Shown here in pieces: positions 8,183 to 16,264 of a DNA stretch of 18,321 nucleotides; within the stretch, counting starts at the first letter, position 1, and every line of letters begins with the position of its first letter. Where the stretch lies: assembly GCA_002713555.1 (NCBI GenBank), contig PATG01000027.1, forward strand, positions 13,733-32,053, written 5' to 3'. The position numbers were made by a program, and so were the translations under genes. Under the pieces are notes generated by a model. That model ran no database searches and had not been told where the DNA came from. It was given only the letters and a program-made list of their open reading frames with translations. Origin of the DNA: Planctomycetaceae bacterium. GTDB lineage: Bacteria > Planctomycetota > Planctomycetia > Pirellulales > Lacipirellulaceae.

Positions 8183-8480
8183 ATAAAAACGAGAGGATCT
8201 ACTCGGGAACTGAGGATTTCAAACGGGTCGTTGTGTTCAGGCCCCACAGGCTTTCAAGAGCACGCATCCAAGGCTCACAAACGCTACACTTGCCAACTTC
8301 CTTGGAAGGAACAGGGGTTGAGAGCTGCGAACCGAAACACGTGCGGACAGAGCCATGGGGTCAGAACCGGTTGAACTCTACAGCGAAGACCAAGTATACC
8401 CGGATACGGTTCACTGGACATCTCAGGATTGAGGAAGCGGTTGCGAAAATGAAACTACGTTTCTCGTGCAAAATGCCAGG

Positions 8481-10442
8481 CTAACGCTGCGTACTTGTAG
8501 GTTGTACGGCCTTGTCTCGGCGTACCACTGCTGCTCTGCTTGATGCTTTTTCGGGCGGAGCTTGCGATGTGCCAATAAGATAGTTGTCGATGCGCGATTG
8601 CTCGCGGATCTCCTCGAATTTTTTATTCATCGCCAATCGTAATTTCTTCTCATAAATATCTTGCCGAAGAATATCTCCCACCTGGGCCATATCTATATTC
8701 ATTTGTTCTGTGCGACCTTCACAACGGATCACCAGAAATTTGTTGCCTGCCTGCACAATACCAGACAACTGCCCAGGCTGAAGTTGAAAGGCGGCTTCCT
8801 CAAGTTGCGGCTGACCACTAAATCGCTGGATCGGCGGAACCTCTCCCCGCAGAGAGCGCGTTGTGGGTTCAATGGAATATTCTTCAGCAAGATCACCAAA
8901 ATAGTCCGCAGTAGGGTTTTGTCTCGCTTTATCCCATACTTCCTGAGCACGCCGCATATTGCCCAGAACAATGGCTCGGCAACGTACCCGTTCACCATAG
9001 TTTGCTTCAAACCCCTTCTGCATGTCCTCTTCAGTCACTTGGACGTTTTGTGCAGTTAATTTTTTAAGCGCTGCAGATGGCCAGACCGCATTGTTCAAGT
9101 ATTGCGATTTGCTGATCCCCTGTTCGGTCGTCACTGCTTTAAACCAAGCCTCTAAATTGGCATTCCCCGCATCATCGACGACTCCGGCAAGTTCAGCCGC
9201 ATGAACAACTTCTGACTTCAAATCTTCTTGCGTTACTTGCAATTTGGATTGCTGGAGTGCCTGGCGCAGTAGCAAGCGGGAGATTTCGCCCTCTAATACT
9301 TTCTCACCATGCCGCTGCAAGCATTCGGCTCCTAGTACCTTCATGAATATTCGATCACCATTCACGGTTGCTACAACACCGGGCATCGTTTCGCGAAGCT
9401 TCGGCACATTGTAAACATTTTGAACGGTTGCCGATGATTGCAACTTTTCGAATAACTGGTTTGCAACCAAGCGCAGCTTTTCGTCTTTGATTTTTTCGAC
9501 AATTTGATTTTGCACCTGCATTTCATCAAGTGTACGTGCCGGGATACGCCCTTCACTTTTCAAAATCACAAATTGATTGGCGACAGCGATCACAGGCGAT
9601 ATTTGCCCCAACTGCAGATTGAAAGCAGCTTTCTCAATCCCCAGATCACCTACATGGCGACGAATGGGTTGGATCAAGCCGCCAACGCTGGCACTATTGA
9701 CATCGATCGAATGTTCAATTGCCACCCGAGAAAATGACTGTGGATCAGCTATCAGTTGTTCCTGCAGTTGCTTGGCCAATTGAGCATCTTCGACAGCGAT
9801 CAAACGTGCTCGCACCATTTCACCAAATTCCTGTTCGTAGGCTTTTTGGATCTCCTCCTGGCTGACTTCGATGTCCGATGCGGCTAGTTTTCGCAGTGCG
9901 AGTGTAGGCCAGATAATATCTCGAGCATATTCCGATGCTGAAATACCTCGTTCTTTTTCCAGCATCTCCAACCACTGCTCACGACCAAGCTGAAAGCGCT
10001 GGGCCATGCGATCGACTTCGGCTGCAATTTCTTCATTCGAAATCGAAATATTTCTTTTTTGGCAATGATTCATGATCAGTCGCTTATTGACCAAACTTTC
10101 TAGCACCTCTTTGCCATGTTGCTGCACGCATTTTGCAACTAGATCCTGTCGACTGATGTCTACACCATTCACCAGTGCCATCACATCCTGATGAACCCTG
10201 CCATCCTGAGGAGATAGCATTTCGTCATGCGCCTGTGCAGGAGAGGTCGTCTCGATGCTGCGCTGCATGGATTGAGCTTCCGCTAGCCGACCTCCCTCAA
10301 CCTGACGAAAATGATAGACGGCTGTCAACAACACGGCGGCAGCGACTATCCACCCCACCTGATGCTTCCAGACCCATTTCAGAAGTCGAGAACCTAGAGG
10401 TTGTAAGTCGCCATCTTGACGTATAGTCTCGTGGTGAGACAT
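8481..10442 (-). CDS. Membrane-anchored SurA/PpiC-type foldase with two tandem modules
   Basis: Probable peptidyl-prolyl isomerase/chaperone acting outside the inner membrane. A cytoplasmic N-tail of about 28 residues is followed by one hydrophobic helix (about 29-45, VGWIVAAAVLLTAVYHF) and then two homologous modules. Module 1 covers about residues 88-340 and module 2 about 358-615. Each has a SurA-like helical part (VNGVDISRQDLVAKCVQQHG versus VNGDRIFMKVLGAECLQRHG) and a parvulin-like part (RARLIAVEDA...GGLIQPIRRH versus RCRAIVLGNM...GEVPPIQRF, then AAFNLQLGQISPVI versus AAFQLQPGQLSGIV). I chose ATG 10442 because GGAGA sits 7 nt upstream and the membrane helix then falls near the N-terminus. 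The longer frame to 10628 adds 62 residues with no motif. It is last behind frr (229-nt gap), so it may have its own promoter. The parvulin domains look diverged, so isomerase activity is uncertain. Confidence 0.82.
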   Translation of the reverse strand: MSHHETIRQDGDLQPLGSRLLKWVWKHQVGWIVAAAVLLTAVYHFRQVEGGRLAEAQSMQRSIETTSPAQAHDEMLSPQDGRVHQDVMALVNGVDISRQDLVAKCVQQHGKEVLESLVNKRLIMNHCQKRNISISNEEIAAEVDRMAQRFQLGREQWLEMLEKERGISASEYARDIIWPTLALRKLAASDIEVSQEEIQKAYEQEFGEMVRARLIAVEDAQLAKQLQEQLIADPQSFSRVAIEHSIDVNSASVGGLIQPIRRHVGDLGIEKAAFNLQLGQISPVIAVANQFVILKSEGRIPARTLDEMQVQNQIVEKIKDEKLRLVANQLFEKLQSSATVQNVYNVPKLRETMPGVVATVNGDRIFMKVLGAECLQRHGEKVLEGEISRLLLRQALQQSKLQVTQEDLKSEVVHAAELAGVVDDAGNANLEAWFKAVTTEQGISKSQYLNNAVWPSAALKKLTAQNVQVTEEDMQKGFEANYGERVRCRAIVLGNMRRAQEVWDKARQNPTADYFGDLAEEYSIEPTTRSLRGEVPPIQRFSGQPQLEEAAFQLQPGQLSGIVQAGNKFLVIRCEGRTEQMNIDMAQVGDILRQDIYEKKLRLAMNKKFEEIREQSRIDNYLIGTSQAPPEKASSRAAVVRRDKAVQPTSTQR

Positions 10443-10487
10443 AGCGGTTTCTCCATAAAACGCAGGTCTATTTAAATCCAAGGTCTT

Positions 10488-10505
10488 CGCGCAAATATTC
10501 GCGCG
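10488..10505. promoter_or_regulatory. Operator-like dyad upstream of the foldase gene
   Basis: An 18-bp near-perfect palindrome, CGCGCAAATATTCGCGCG, with 16 of 18 positions symmetric around an AATATT centre. It lies 46 nt upstream of the chosen foldase start. Its place between frr and the foldase, near an ATTTAAAT block (10470-10477), suits a regulator or promoter region. No regulator is assigned, and only one copy was noticed. Confidence 0.3.
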
Positions 10506-10671
10506 GAGAATGCGGGGGGCAGGCGATAAGTATATGCCGAAGCGATAAAAAGCGACAAGAGAAAATTGCCTGCTAGCATTGGTAGATAACCATGCTGCTA
10601 CTGGATGCTGGCAATCAAAGACATCCACCCCATCCTACAAATGCCAGGAGAATGGCACTCTTGCTGCATAA

Positions 10672-11232
10672 TCAGTCTTCCATGACTTCTGCTTCTTTTG
10701 CTTTTGCCACCTCGTTGACCTGGCCCTCAAACTTCTTGGTGAGTTCCTGAATCTCCTCTTTGAGCTTTTTGCAATCATCCTCAGAGATTTCTTTGCCCTT
10801 TTCACTTTGGTCGGCATGCTTGTTCGCATCACGGCGAATATTGCGGATGGCCACGCGCTGCTCTTCAGCCAGATCCTTGGTTCGCGATACCATCGATCGG
10901 CGCACTTCTGTAGAGAGTGCGGGAATATTTAGACGCACCACTTTACCATCACTTTGGGGTGCCAAACCCAGATCACTGGCAATAATACATTTTTCAATAT
11001 CTTTGATCGTGGATGGATCAAAAGGACGAATGACAAGTTGCGTAGGTTCTGGGGCACTGACAGAAGCAATTTGCTTGAGGGGTGTTGGCGCCCCATAAAC
11101 ATCGGCTCGCAATGAGTCCACGAGCCCCGGATTGGCCCGGCCTGTTCGGATACCAGTCATGTCATTCTTGAGCTTGACGATCGCTTTTTCCATGCGATCT
11201 TCAGAATCGAGTAAAATCTCATCGGGAGTCAT
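10672..11232 (-). CDS. frr: Ribosome recycling factor
   Basis: Splits post-termination ribosomes together with EF-G. The protein has 186 residues (family about 185) and aligns across its length: the N-terminal three-helix-bundle strand (MEKAIVKLKNDMTGIRTGRA, residues 14-33), the domain II beta part (YGAPTPLKQIASVSAPEPTQ, then RPFDPSTIKDIEKCI), and the C-terminal helices (NIRRDANKHADQSEKGKEIS, then DDCKKLKEEIQELTKKFE). The Arg of the TGRA(N/S)P turn is conserved. ATG 11232 has no Shine-Dalgarno; the region before it is a C-rich run of CCCTAA-like units. It follows pyrH by 63 nt in the usual order pyrH-frr, so co-transcription is likely. Confidence 0.97.
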   Translation of the reverse strand: MTPDEILLDSEDRMEKAIVKLKNDMTGIRTGRANPGLVDSLRADVYGAPTPLKQIASVSAPEPTQLVIRPFDPSTIKDIEKCIIASDLGLAPQSDGKVVRLNIPALSTEVRRSMVSRTKDLAEEQRVAIRNIRRDANKHADQSEKGKEISEDDCKKLKEEIQELTKKFEGQVNEVAKAKEAEVMED

Positions 11233-11295
11233 AATGCGGTTGAGGGTTAGGGATTAGGAGATGTGAAACTGGGACTCGATTTGACTGAATCGTAT

Positions 11296-12054
11296 TTAGT
11301 CGCTTGATTTGCTGGTTACTGTCGTGCCAACTTCTTCGCCTCGAACAGCACGCTCAATATTACCATCTTGGCGGTAGTTGAACACCAGGATTGGCAGATC
11401 GTGTTCCATGCAATGAGCAATTGCTGTAGGATCCATCACGCGTAATTTTTGCTCTCGCACCTGCTCAAAGCTGAGATGTCGATAGAAAGATGCATGTGGG
11501 TTTTTCTCGGGGTCATCACTATAGACTCCATCAACACGAGTGGCCTTCATCAACACATCGGCACCCAGTTCCAATGCCTTTTGCGCTGCAGCCGTGTCTG
11601 TGGTGACAAAGGGGGCACCGGTTCCACCTGCCAGTATTACTATTCTTCCTTTTTCCAAATGCCTTTTGGCACGTCTACGAATATAAGGCTCTGCCACACC
11701 ATCCATTTTCACGGTACTTGTGAGTCGTGTTTCACAGTCCAGCGATTCTAAAGCATCCTGAAGGGCCAGCCCATTAATCACGGTTGCCAACATTCCCATA
11801 TAATGTGCCGTGGCCTCCTGTATGCTGGAATTGCCCGCCGTAAACTGGGCGCCTCGCAGGATATTTCCGCCTCCTATCACAACAGCAATTTGCACCCCTC
11901 GTTGCTTGGCCCGATTGATTTGCGAGGCGATGTCCACCACTTCTTTCATGCTGATACCACGCTCACCCTGTACGGCAAAGCTCTCTCCCGATAGTTTCAG
12001 CACAATTCGCTTGTAGGGGCCTGCTGCAGGCAAATCCGTTTGAGAGGTCGGCAT
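11296..12054 (-). CDS. pyrH: Uridylate kinase (UMP kinase)
   Basis: Phosphorylates UMP to UDP with ATP in pyrimidine nucleotide synthesis; a hexameric bacterial enzyme of the amino-acid-kinase fold. Motifs: [12 protein letters not shown] (15-26) for phosphate binding, [11 protein letters not shown] (58-68), UMP-site [15 protein letters not shown] (142-156), and nucleotide-site [15 protein letters not shown] (172-186). With ATG 12054 the protein has 252 residues, close to the usual 235-250. The upstream ATG 12129 would add 25 residues without homology to the family, so I reject it. No good ribosome site is seen. It lies downstream of tsf across a gap that contains a terminator, so it may have its own promoter or depend on readthrough. 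Confidence 0.97.
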   Translation of the reverse strand: MPTSQTDLPAAGPYKRIVLKLSGESFAVQGERGISMKEVVDIASQINRAKQRGVQIAVVIGGGNILRGAQFTAGNSSIQEATAHYMGMLATVINGLALQDALESLDCETRLTSTVKMDGVAEPYIRRRAKRHLEKGRIVILAGGTGAPFVTTDTAAAQKALELGADVLMKATRVDGVYSDDPEKNPHASFYRHLSFEQVREQKLRVMDPTAIAHCMEHDLPILVFNYRQDGNIERAVRGEEVGTTVTSKSSD

Positions 12055-12218
12055 GATTGTGATCTTTCTGCTGAGAGCTATCCTAGCTGCAAGAAATCTC
12101 TCATTTCTTGCATTCCATGAACGCACCATGCGTCGATTGCGGCAGCTATGTCTTAAAGATTCTAGTATTAAAACTGCATGTGAAAACGTGTGTGCAAAAA
12201 AACTCTATAAAAATCTAT

Positions 12219-12250
12219 AAAAAAACCCTGTGCACTACTGCCCAGGGTTT
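12219..12250 (-). terminator. Intrinsic terminator after tsf
   Basis: Read on the minus strand: AAACCCTG (12250-12243), a 12-nt loop, CAGGGTTT (12230-12223), then further T to 12219. An 8-bp stem with a U-run lies 18 nt past the tsf stop. It separates rpsB-tsf from pyrH-frr, so the four genes are probably not a single uninterrupted transcript. Confidence 0.75.
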
Positions 12251-12268
12251 GTTGGTTTCATTGGCCTG

Positions 12269-13141
12269 CTAGCTGGCAGCGGCCGTTTCGGCCGTCTCAG
12301 ACTCAGGGCCACTACTCGAATCTCCCAATTGCCAGCGGATGAATCGAATTAACTTCATGCCACCTTCCTTAGCAACAGCACCAACCGTTTGCTTTTCGTC
12401 CTTAACGAAAGGTTGTTCTTCAAGTACGTGCTCCGCATAAAAGTTCCGCATTCGACCTTCGATCATCTTTTCGATAATATTGTCCGGTTTCCCCTCCTGG
12501 CGTGCAGCCTCACTAAGCGTGGAACGCTCCTTTTCGACCAAATCCTTGTCGAGATCATCCTTGGTCGTTGCCTGAGGATTCATTGCTGCGATATGCAGGC
12601 TAACTTCCTTGGCTAGATCGTCATTGCCACCCTCGACTTCCAGAAGAACGCCAATTTTGGCCATGTGGACAAAAGCGCCACATGACGCGTCAATGCGTTC
12701 AAGACGCGCTAATCGGAATACCTCGCGAATCTTGTTTTGAATTTCGTCACGCTGTTCCTCAAGTGTAACACCACTTCGTGAGGGTGAGTTCTGCACCCAA
12801 AGTTCTTCAGGTGTTGCTGCACCGGGGCCAGTCGCCAATTGTTTTGCCAGGTCATTGGCCAGTTGAATAAACTCCTCATTACTCGCAACCGGCGCTGATT
12901 CGCATTGCAACTCAATCATGGCACCAATGCCATCGCCCACACTAGAATAGATACCAATACGACCTTCTTCGGTGCTACGGTCCTGGCGTTTGCCCATGAA
13001 CTTCTTGCCTGCCTCACGAAGTGTCTGTTTGGCAGCTTCCATGTCGCCACCTGATTCGTTGAGCGCTTTTTTGCACTCCATCATGGGCAACTGGGTTTCG
13101 TCACGTAACTGCTTGACCATTGCGGCTGTGATCTCAGCCAT
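12269..13141 (-). CDS. tsf: Translation elongation factor Ts
   Basis: Guanine nucleotide exchange factor for EF-Tu. The N-terminal UBA-like domain has the signature VKQLRDETQLPMMECKKAL (residues 9-27), where most EF-Ts proteins have LR..TGAGMMDCKKAL. The following core carries DRSTEEGRIG, ELQCESAPVASNEEF (binding to EF-Tu; family usually has ET.FVA.N..F) and a C-terminal region with KMIEGRMRNFYAEHVLEEQP (237-256). At 290 residues it matches E. coli (283). The C-terminus ends in an acidic/Ala tail. ATG 13141 has a good site, GGAG about 9 nt upstream. It lies downstream of rpsB with a 221-nt spacer, the usual rpsB-tsf order, and is followed by a terminator. Confidence 0.96.
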   Translation of the reverse strand: MAEITAAMVKQLRDETQLPMMECKKALNESGGDMEAAKQTLREAGKKFMGKRQDRSTEEGRIGIYSSVGDGIGAMIELQCESAPVASNEEFIQLANDLAKQLATGPGAATPEELWVQNSPSRSGVTLEEQRDEIQNKIREVFRLARLERIDASCGAFVHMAKIGVLLEVEGGNDDLAKEVSLHIAAMNPQATTKDDLDKDLVEKERSTLSEAARQEGKPDNIIEKMIEGRMRNFYAEHVLEEQPFVKDEKQTVGAVAKEGGMKLIRFIRWQLGDSSSGPESETAETAAAS

Positions 13142-13362
13142 TGCGTGTTACTCCTATAAAATGTGTTGCTAACTTCGTTGCAAAACTTGCAGCTGTCATG
13201 CCATGAACACGTTTACCATAAATTAAAAAGCTACTGCGAAATCAGCCCCTTCAAGGGACTCAACTTGGATCCGCTTCTCTGCTACCACAAACACAACCAG
13301 GGCCCTTCCAGGGGACGCCATTCCAGGGAACAACATACACCGGAGGTTCGAGCAATGACCGG

Positions 13363-14115
13363 TTAGGACTTGGAAGCAGGTTCTGCTCCTTCGGACTGCT
13401 GTTGTTGTTGAGTGGCTGCTGTGGCTTTGCCCTCAGCAATCGCATCGGCCAGGATATTGATTACTAAATTGATAGAACGCATGCTGTCGTCGTTGCCAGG
13501 AATTGGTAAATCAATCTGGTCTGGGTCACAATCAGAGTCAATCAATGCCACAGTGGCTATGCCCAACTTACGTGCTTCTTTTACAGCATTTTTTTCTTTC
13601 TTGGGATCCACGATGACCAGACACTCTGGCAAGCGATTCATTGTCCGCATGCCGTCAAGGTTGCGGAACATTTTGCGATACTCTCGATTCAGAGAAGATT
13701 GCATCTTCTTCGAGTAGGTGTTGATTTCGTCACTCTCACGAATTGATTCCAAGTCCTCTAAGCGAGATAGTCGACTGCGAATCGTGCGAAAGTTTGTCAA
13801 TGTGCCACCTAACCAACGATCATTGACGTAAGGCATACCACAACGGCCAGCCGCTTTTTGCACCGCATCACCAGCTTGACGCTTGGTTCCCACAAACAGA
13901 ACTAGACTTCCATGGCTTGATACATTGTTCAAGTACTTTTTGGCCCGCAGCAGACCGCGAATCGTTTCGCGCACATCGATGATGTGGATTTTATTGCGGC
14001 GCGCGTAAATGTAGGGCCGCATCTTGGGGTTCCAGCGACTTGAACGGTGACCAAAATGCACACCGGATTCAACCAGCTCTTGGACTAGATTTGTCGACAA
14101 GGTTTTCTCCTTCAT
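13363..14115 (-). CDS. rpsB: 30S ribosomal protein S2
   Basis: Small-subunit ribosomal protein, needed with S1 at the mRNA platform. Signatures: [68 protein letters not shown], and [20 protein letters not shown]. The C-terminus is a Gln-rich, low-complexity tail ([19 protein letters not shown]) beyond the conserved core. The start is open to debate: GTG 14121, ATG 14115 (used here), or TTG 14100. The TTG option would begin [18 protein letters not shown] and has AAGGAG (14112-14107) six nt upstream, better than the sites of the other two. First gene of the minus-strand cluster; its leader (14116-14230) includes a CGCCC-AAAA-GGGCG hairpin at 14199-14212, where S2 autoregulation could act (inference). 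Confidence 0.96.
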   Translation of the reverse strand: MKEKTLSTNLVQELVESGVHFGHRSSRWNPKMRPYIYARRNKIHIIDVRETIRGLLRAKKYLNNVSSHGSLVLFVGTKRQAGDAVQKAAGRCGMPYVNDRWLGGTLTNFRTIRSRLSRLEDLESIRESDEINTYSKKMQSSLNREYRKMFRNLDGMRTMNRLPECLVIVDPKKEKNAVKEARKLGIATVALIDSDCDPDQIDLPIPGNDDSMRSINLVINILADAIAEGKATAATQQQQQSEGAEPASKS

Positions 14116-14452
14116 AGGCACACCGGCATATGATCACTAAGTGCCCAATACGTAGATTCAGTAACGTTCGAATCGGTATGCGGCAACGCAGCTCTCAGCG
14201 CCCAAAAGGGCGTCCAGCGTTAGGCAATACGGCCTTGATTTTACAACCCAATGGCCCGGGCCGGGCGAACCAGTGAGCCCTGCAGTTTATCGGGTGTGCC
14301 TGGGAGCGTCAATTGCCAGCCACCCCTAATCACTCCACCACCCCAGGCAACTCAATACTCTCAAACCACCACAACAGGGCCTGCCCTTGGGGCCATTTGC
14401 CCATCTTGATACTCTGCCGCCTCGAATTATTGCCCGCCCAAGGAATTGGCAA
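14116..14452. other. Divergent intergenic region between rpsB and the broken gene
   Basis: 337 nt without a supported gene. It includes the rpsB leader side (hairpin CGCCC-AAAA-GGGCG at 14199-14212), a perfect 10-bp palindrome GGCCCGGGCC at 14253-14262, and a distant pair TGCCTGGG (14297-14304)/CCCAGGCA near 14342-14349. AAGGA at 14440-14444 is the ribosome site of the decayed plus-strand gene. Confidence 0.4.
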
Positions 14453-14934
14453 ATGGAAACGGATCGCACGACTCGACACATTCTCGAAGGACGAGAATTG
14501 ATCGACTATCTTGTTGAGAAAAGCTCGAGCTCAGCAATGCAGAATTATTGCACCGTGAAGACCGCCGCAATCGTCGCATGACAGTGCTCATGACAATGGT
14601 TGGAGCAGTAGGCATCGGTGGTATTATCGGTGCCCTCAAGCTTTTTGTTTCTGAGCAGATGGAACGGGTAGAAACCCGCATGAATTCGATTACTACCGAC
14701 GATTACTACCGACATCGAAGGTTATGTCGATAACAAAGCACTGCTCTTTAAAGAAGATCTAGTAAACCGAATATCCGCCCCAGTATCGAAGGAATGGTCG
14801 CTCGCAAAATAGAACGACTTGCCAAGCTCCAGGAAGAAATGTCGGCAGAAACAACTGCAGGATCTCCCCCTGAATCTTCTGCTGGACCCCAAACGGCAAC
14901 GGCTCCAGAAAGCGAAAACGCACTCAGACGCTAA
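14453..14934 (+). pseudogene. Frameshifted small membrane coiled-coil protein gene
   Basis: Four pieces of one protein lie in order in alternating frames. ATG 14453 has AAGGA 8 nt upstream and starts METDRTTRHILEGRELIDYL. Near 14519-14522 (an A4 run) one base is missing, and the next frame gives LELSNAELLHREDRRNRR plus a membrane helix (TVLMTMVGAVGIGGIIGALK). At 14688-14713 a 13-bp unit is exactly doubled, moving the frame by one; with one copy removed the text reads MNSITTDIEGYVDNKALLF. Between about 14752 and 14776 another single-base loss is needed to reach RPSIEGMVARKIERLAKLQE, ending at TAA 14932. The restored protein would have about 157 residues: N-terminal amphipathic part, one membrane helix, short coiled coil, Pro/Thr/Ala-rich tail. 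Family unknown. It ends 13 nt from the convergent phosphatase stop. Sequencing error could explain the single-base losses but not easily the duplication. Confidence 0.75.
14688..14713. repeat. Exact 13-bp tandem duplication
   Basis: GATTACTACCGAC occurs twice back to back (14688-14700 and 14701-14713). Removing one copy restores the frame between the second and third pieces of the broken gene, so it is probably a replication-slippage mutation. Confidence 0.9.
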
Positions 14935-14947
14935 TCGTCTATTGGAT

Positions 14948-15958
14948 TCAAGCGTCGATTTCCTTGAGTCCGTCCAACAAGGCACCATGCAACCTGCCGT
15001 TGGTAGCAAGCACTCCCCTGTTGGCGGCGAGTGTTCGGCCGCGTGAAAAATCCAAGGGCTTACCAGCCAAGTCCGTAACCTGACCGCCAGCTTCTTCAAC
15101 AACAATCGAACCCGCAGCCTGATCCCAAATTTTTTCGCGGTAATCAGGGTGCGAAGGAGAAATCAAGCGCAGGTTGATATCTCCTCCACCGGCCGCCAGA
15201 ACCGCATACTTGGCCTGACTGTCCATCGGTACCGGGTCTGCAGTTATGCCCAGAGTTTTGATCAATAACCCGATCCCCTGGGTATCCGTATGCGCTTTTT
15301 CAACAGAGCAAAGCAGCCGAGCCTCGGCCGCAGCTTCCCTGCCCGAAGCAGCAAGTCTTTTCCAGTCGATCTCCTGGTTTTCGGAAGCAACATCCAATGG
15401 ACCAGCCCAGGTTCCGTTACCACGACGCGCCACAAGCAGCGAACCCTGCCCTCCCTTGTCAGGTCGGACACTGTCTGCCAGTTCGGGACAGCCTAAGGCA
15501 CCTACACGCACCACCCCATCCCGAATGAAGCCCAGCGCGACTGCGTATTGATCACCTCGCAAAAACCCCTTGGTTCCGTCTACCGGGTCGAGGGTCCAGA
15601 ATTCCTCCGTTGGCTCACCCGCACCCAAATCAATCCAATCACAAACCTCTTCGGGTGTGGCTTGTGGCTCTAGCATTTGAACAAAGTGCGTTATTTGCTC
15701 CAAAGTTTCTCTGCCTGCAGCATCTCGCAAAGCATCAGCACTTTCCTCGCCAACGAACCCCATCTCCGGAAACGTTTCGCTCAAGCGACGACCAATGATG
15801 GCCTGGGCGGCAAAATCGGCGACCGTAACAGGAGACTTGTCATCCTTAGCCAAGGCATCCACTACCATTTCTTGCTGCACACGTCGTACTAACTGGGCAG
15901 CTTCGCGAACGGCAGCGATGGCAAAACGAACTTTTGAGCAATCAATGGGGGAAGACAT
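14948..15958 (-). CDS. cysQ: 3'(2'),5'-bisphosphate nucleotidase (Hal2/CysQ-type phosphatase)
   Basis: Li+-sensitive, Mg2+-dependent phosphatase family that removes the 3' phosphate from PAP and PAPS, by-products of sulfate assimilation. Metal-site motifs: KDDKSPVTVADFAAQ (38-52), GEES (70-73), WTLDPVDGTKGFLRGDQYAV (121-140) and KIWDQAAGSIVVEEAGG (276-292). The DPVDGTKGFLRG...YAV form and the 336-residue length match the yeast Hal2 type more than short CysQ or plain inositol monophosphatases, so PAP is the likely substrate, though inositol phosphates are not excluded. No signal peptide, so cytoplasmic. ATG 15958 gives a standard N-terminus; no clear ribosome site. It converges on the broken gene and lies 109 nt downstream of tRNA-Gln on the same strand. 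No sulfate-assimilation genes are nearby. Confidence 0.9.
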   Translation of the reverse strand: MSSPIDCSKVRFAIAAVREAAQLVRRVQQEMVVDALAKDDKSPVTVADFAAQAIIGRRLSETFPEMGFVGEESADALRDAAGRETLEQITHFVQMLEPQATPEEVCDWIDLGAGEPTEEFWTLDPVDGTKGFLRGDQYAVALGFIRDGVVRVGALGCPELADSVRPDKGGQGSLLVARRGNGTWAGPLDVASENQEIDWKRLAASGREAAAEARLLCSVEKAHTDTQGIGLLIKTLGITADPVPMDSQAKYAVLAAGGGDINLRLISPSHPDYREKIWDQAAGSIVVEEAGGQVTDLAGKPLDFSRGRTLAANRGVLATNGRLHGALLDGLKEIDA

Positions 15959-16067
15959 AAACTGAGACGCGATCTACGAGTTGGGAGGGGTGAAATCCTC
16001 TTTTGCGTTTAAAGTTTCTAAACTCGATCTGTGCTCTGACGCGACTCGCACTGCTTGCTACTCAAAA

Positions 16068-16139
16068 CTACCCCGCCAGGACTTGAACCTGGAATGAGGG
16101 AATCAAAATCCCTAGTGTTACCAATTACACCACGGGGTA
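16068..16139 (-). tRNA. tRNA-Gln (anticodon UUG)
   Basis: On the minus strand a 72-nt cloverleaf reads TACCCCG (acceptor), a short D arm with AATTGGTAA, anticodon arm AGGGA-TTTTGAT-TCCCT, T arm CCAGG-TTCAAGT-CCTGG, CGGGGTA (acceptor) and discriminator G. All seven acceptor pairs form. The anticodon is TTG at 16106-16104, preceded by the invariant T33. CCA is not encoded, so it must be added after transcription. It sits alone between rex and the phosphatase gene. A plus-strand frame (16055-16465) crosses it and is not real. Confidence 0.95.
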
Positions 16140-16264
16140 AACGGGCTCGGCTCTGTGCTCAGAAGAAGCAATATCTACTACGTTTCTGGCCAACGCCTGA
16201 AGCCTCACAATTTACGTCAATTAGGCAGACACCGAAAGTGCTATGCATGGGCCGTTTGAAAGTT

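Noticed and set aside
8233..8484. 83-codon plus-strand frame upstream of the aminotransferase and foldase
   Set aside because: No ribosome site, no hydrophobic or motif pattern, overlaps the 3' end of the foldase; looks like chance.
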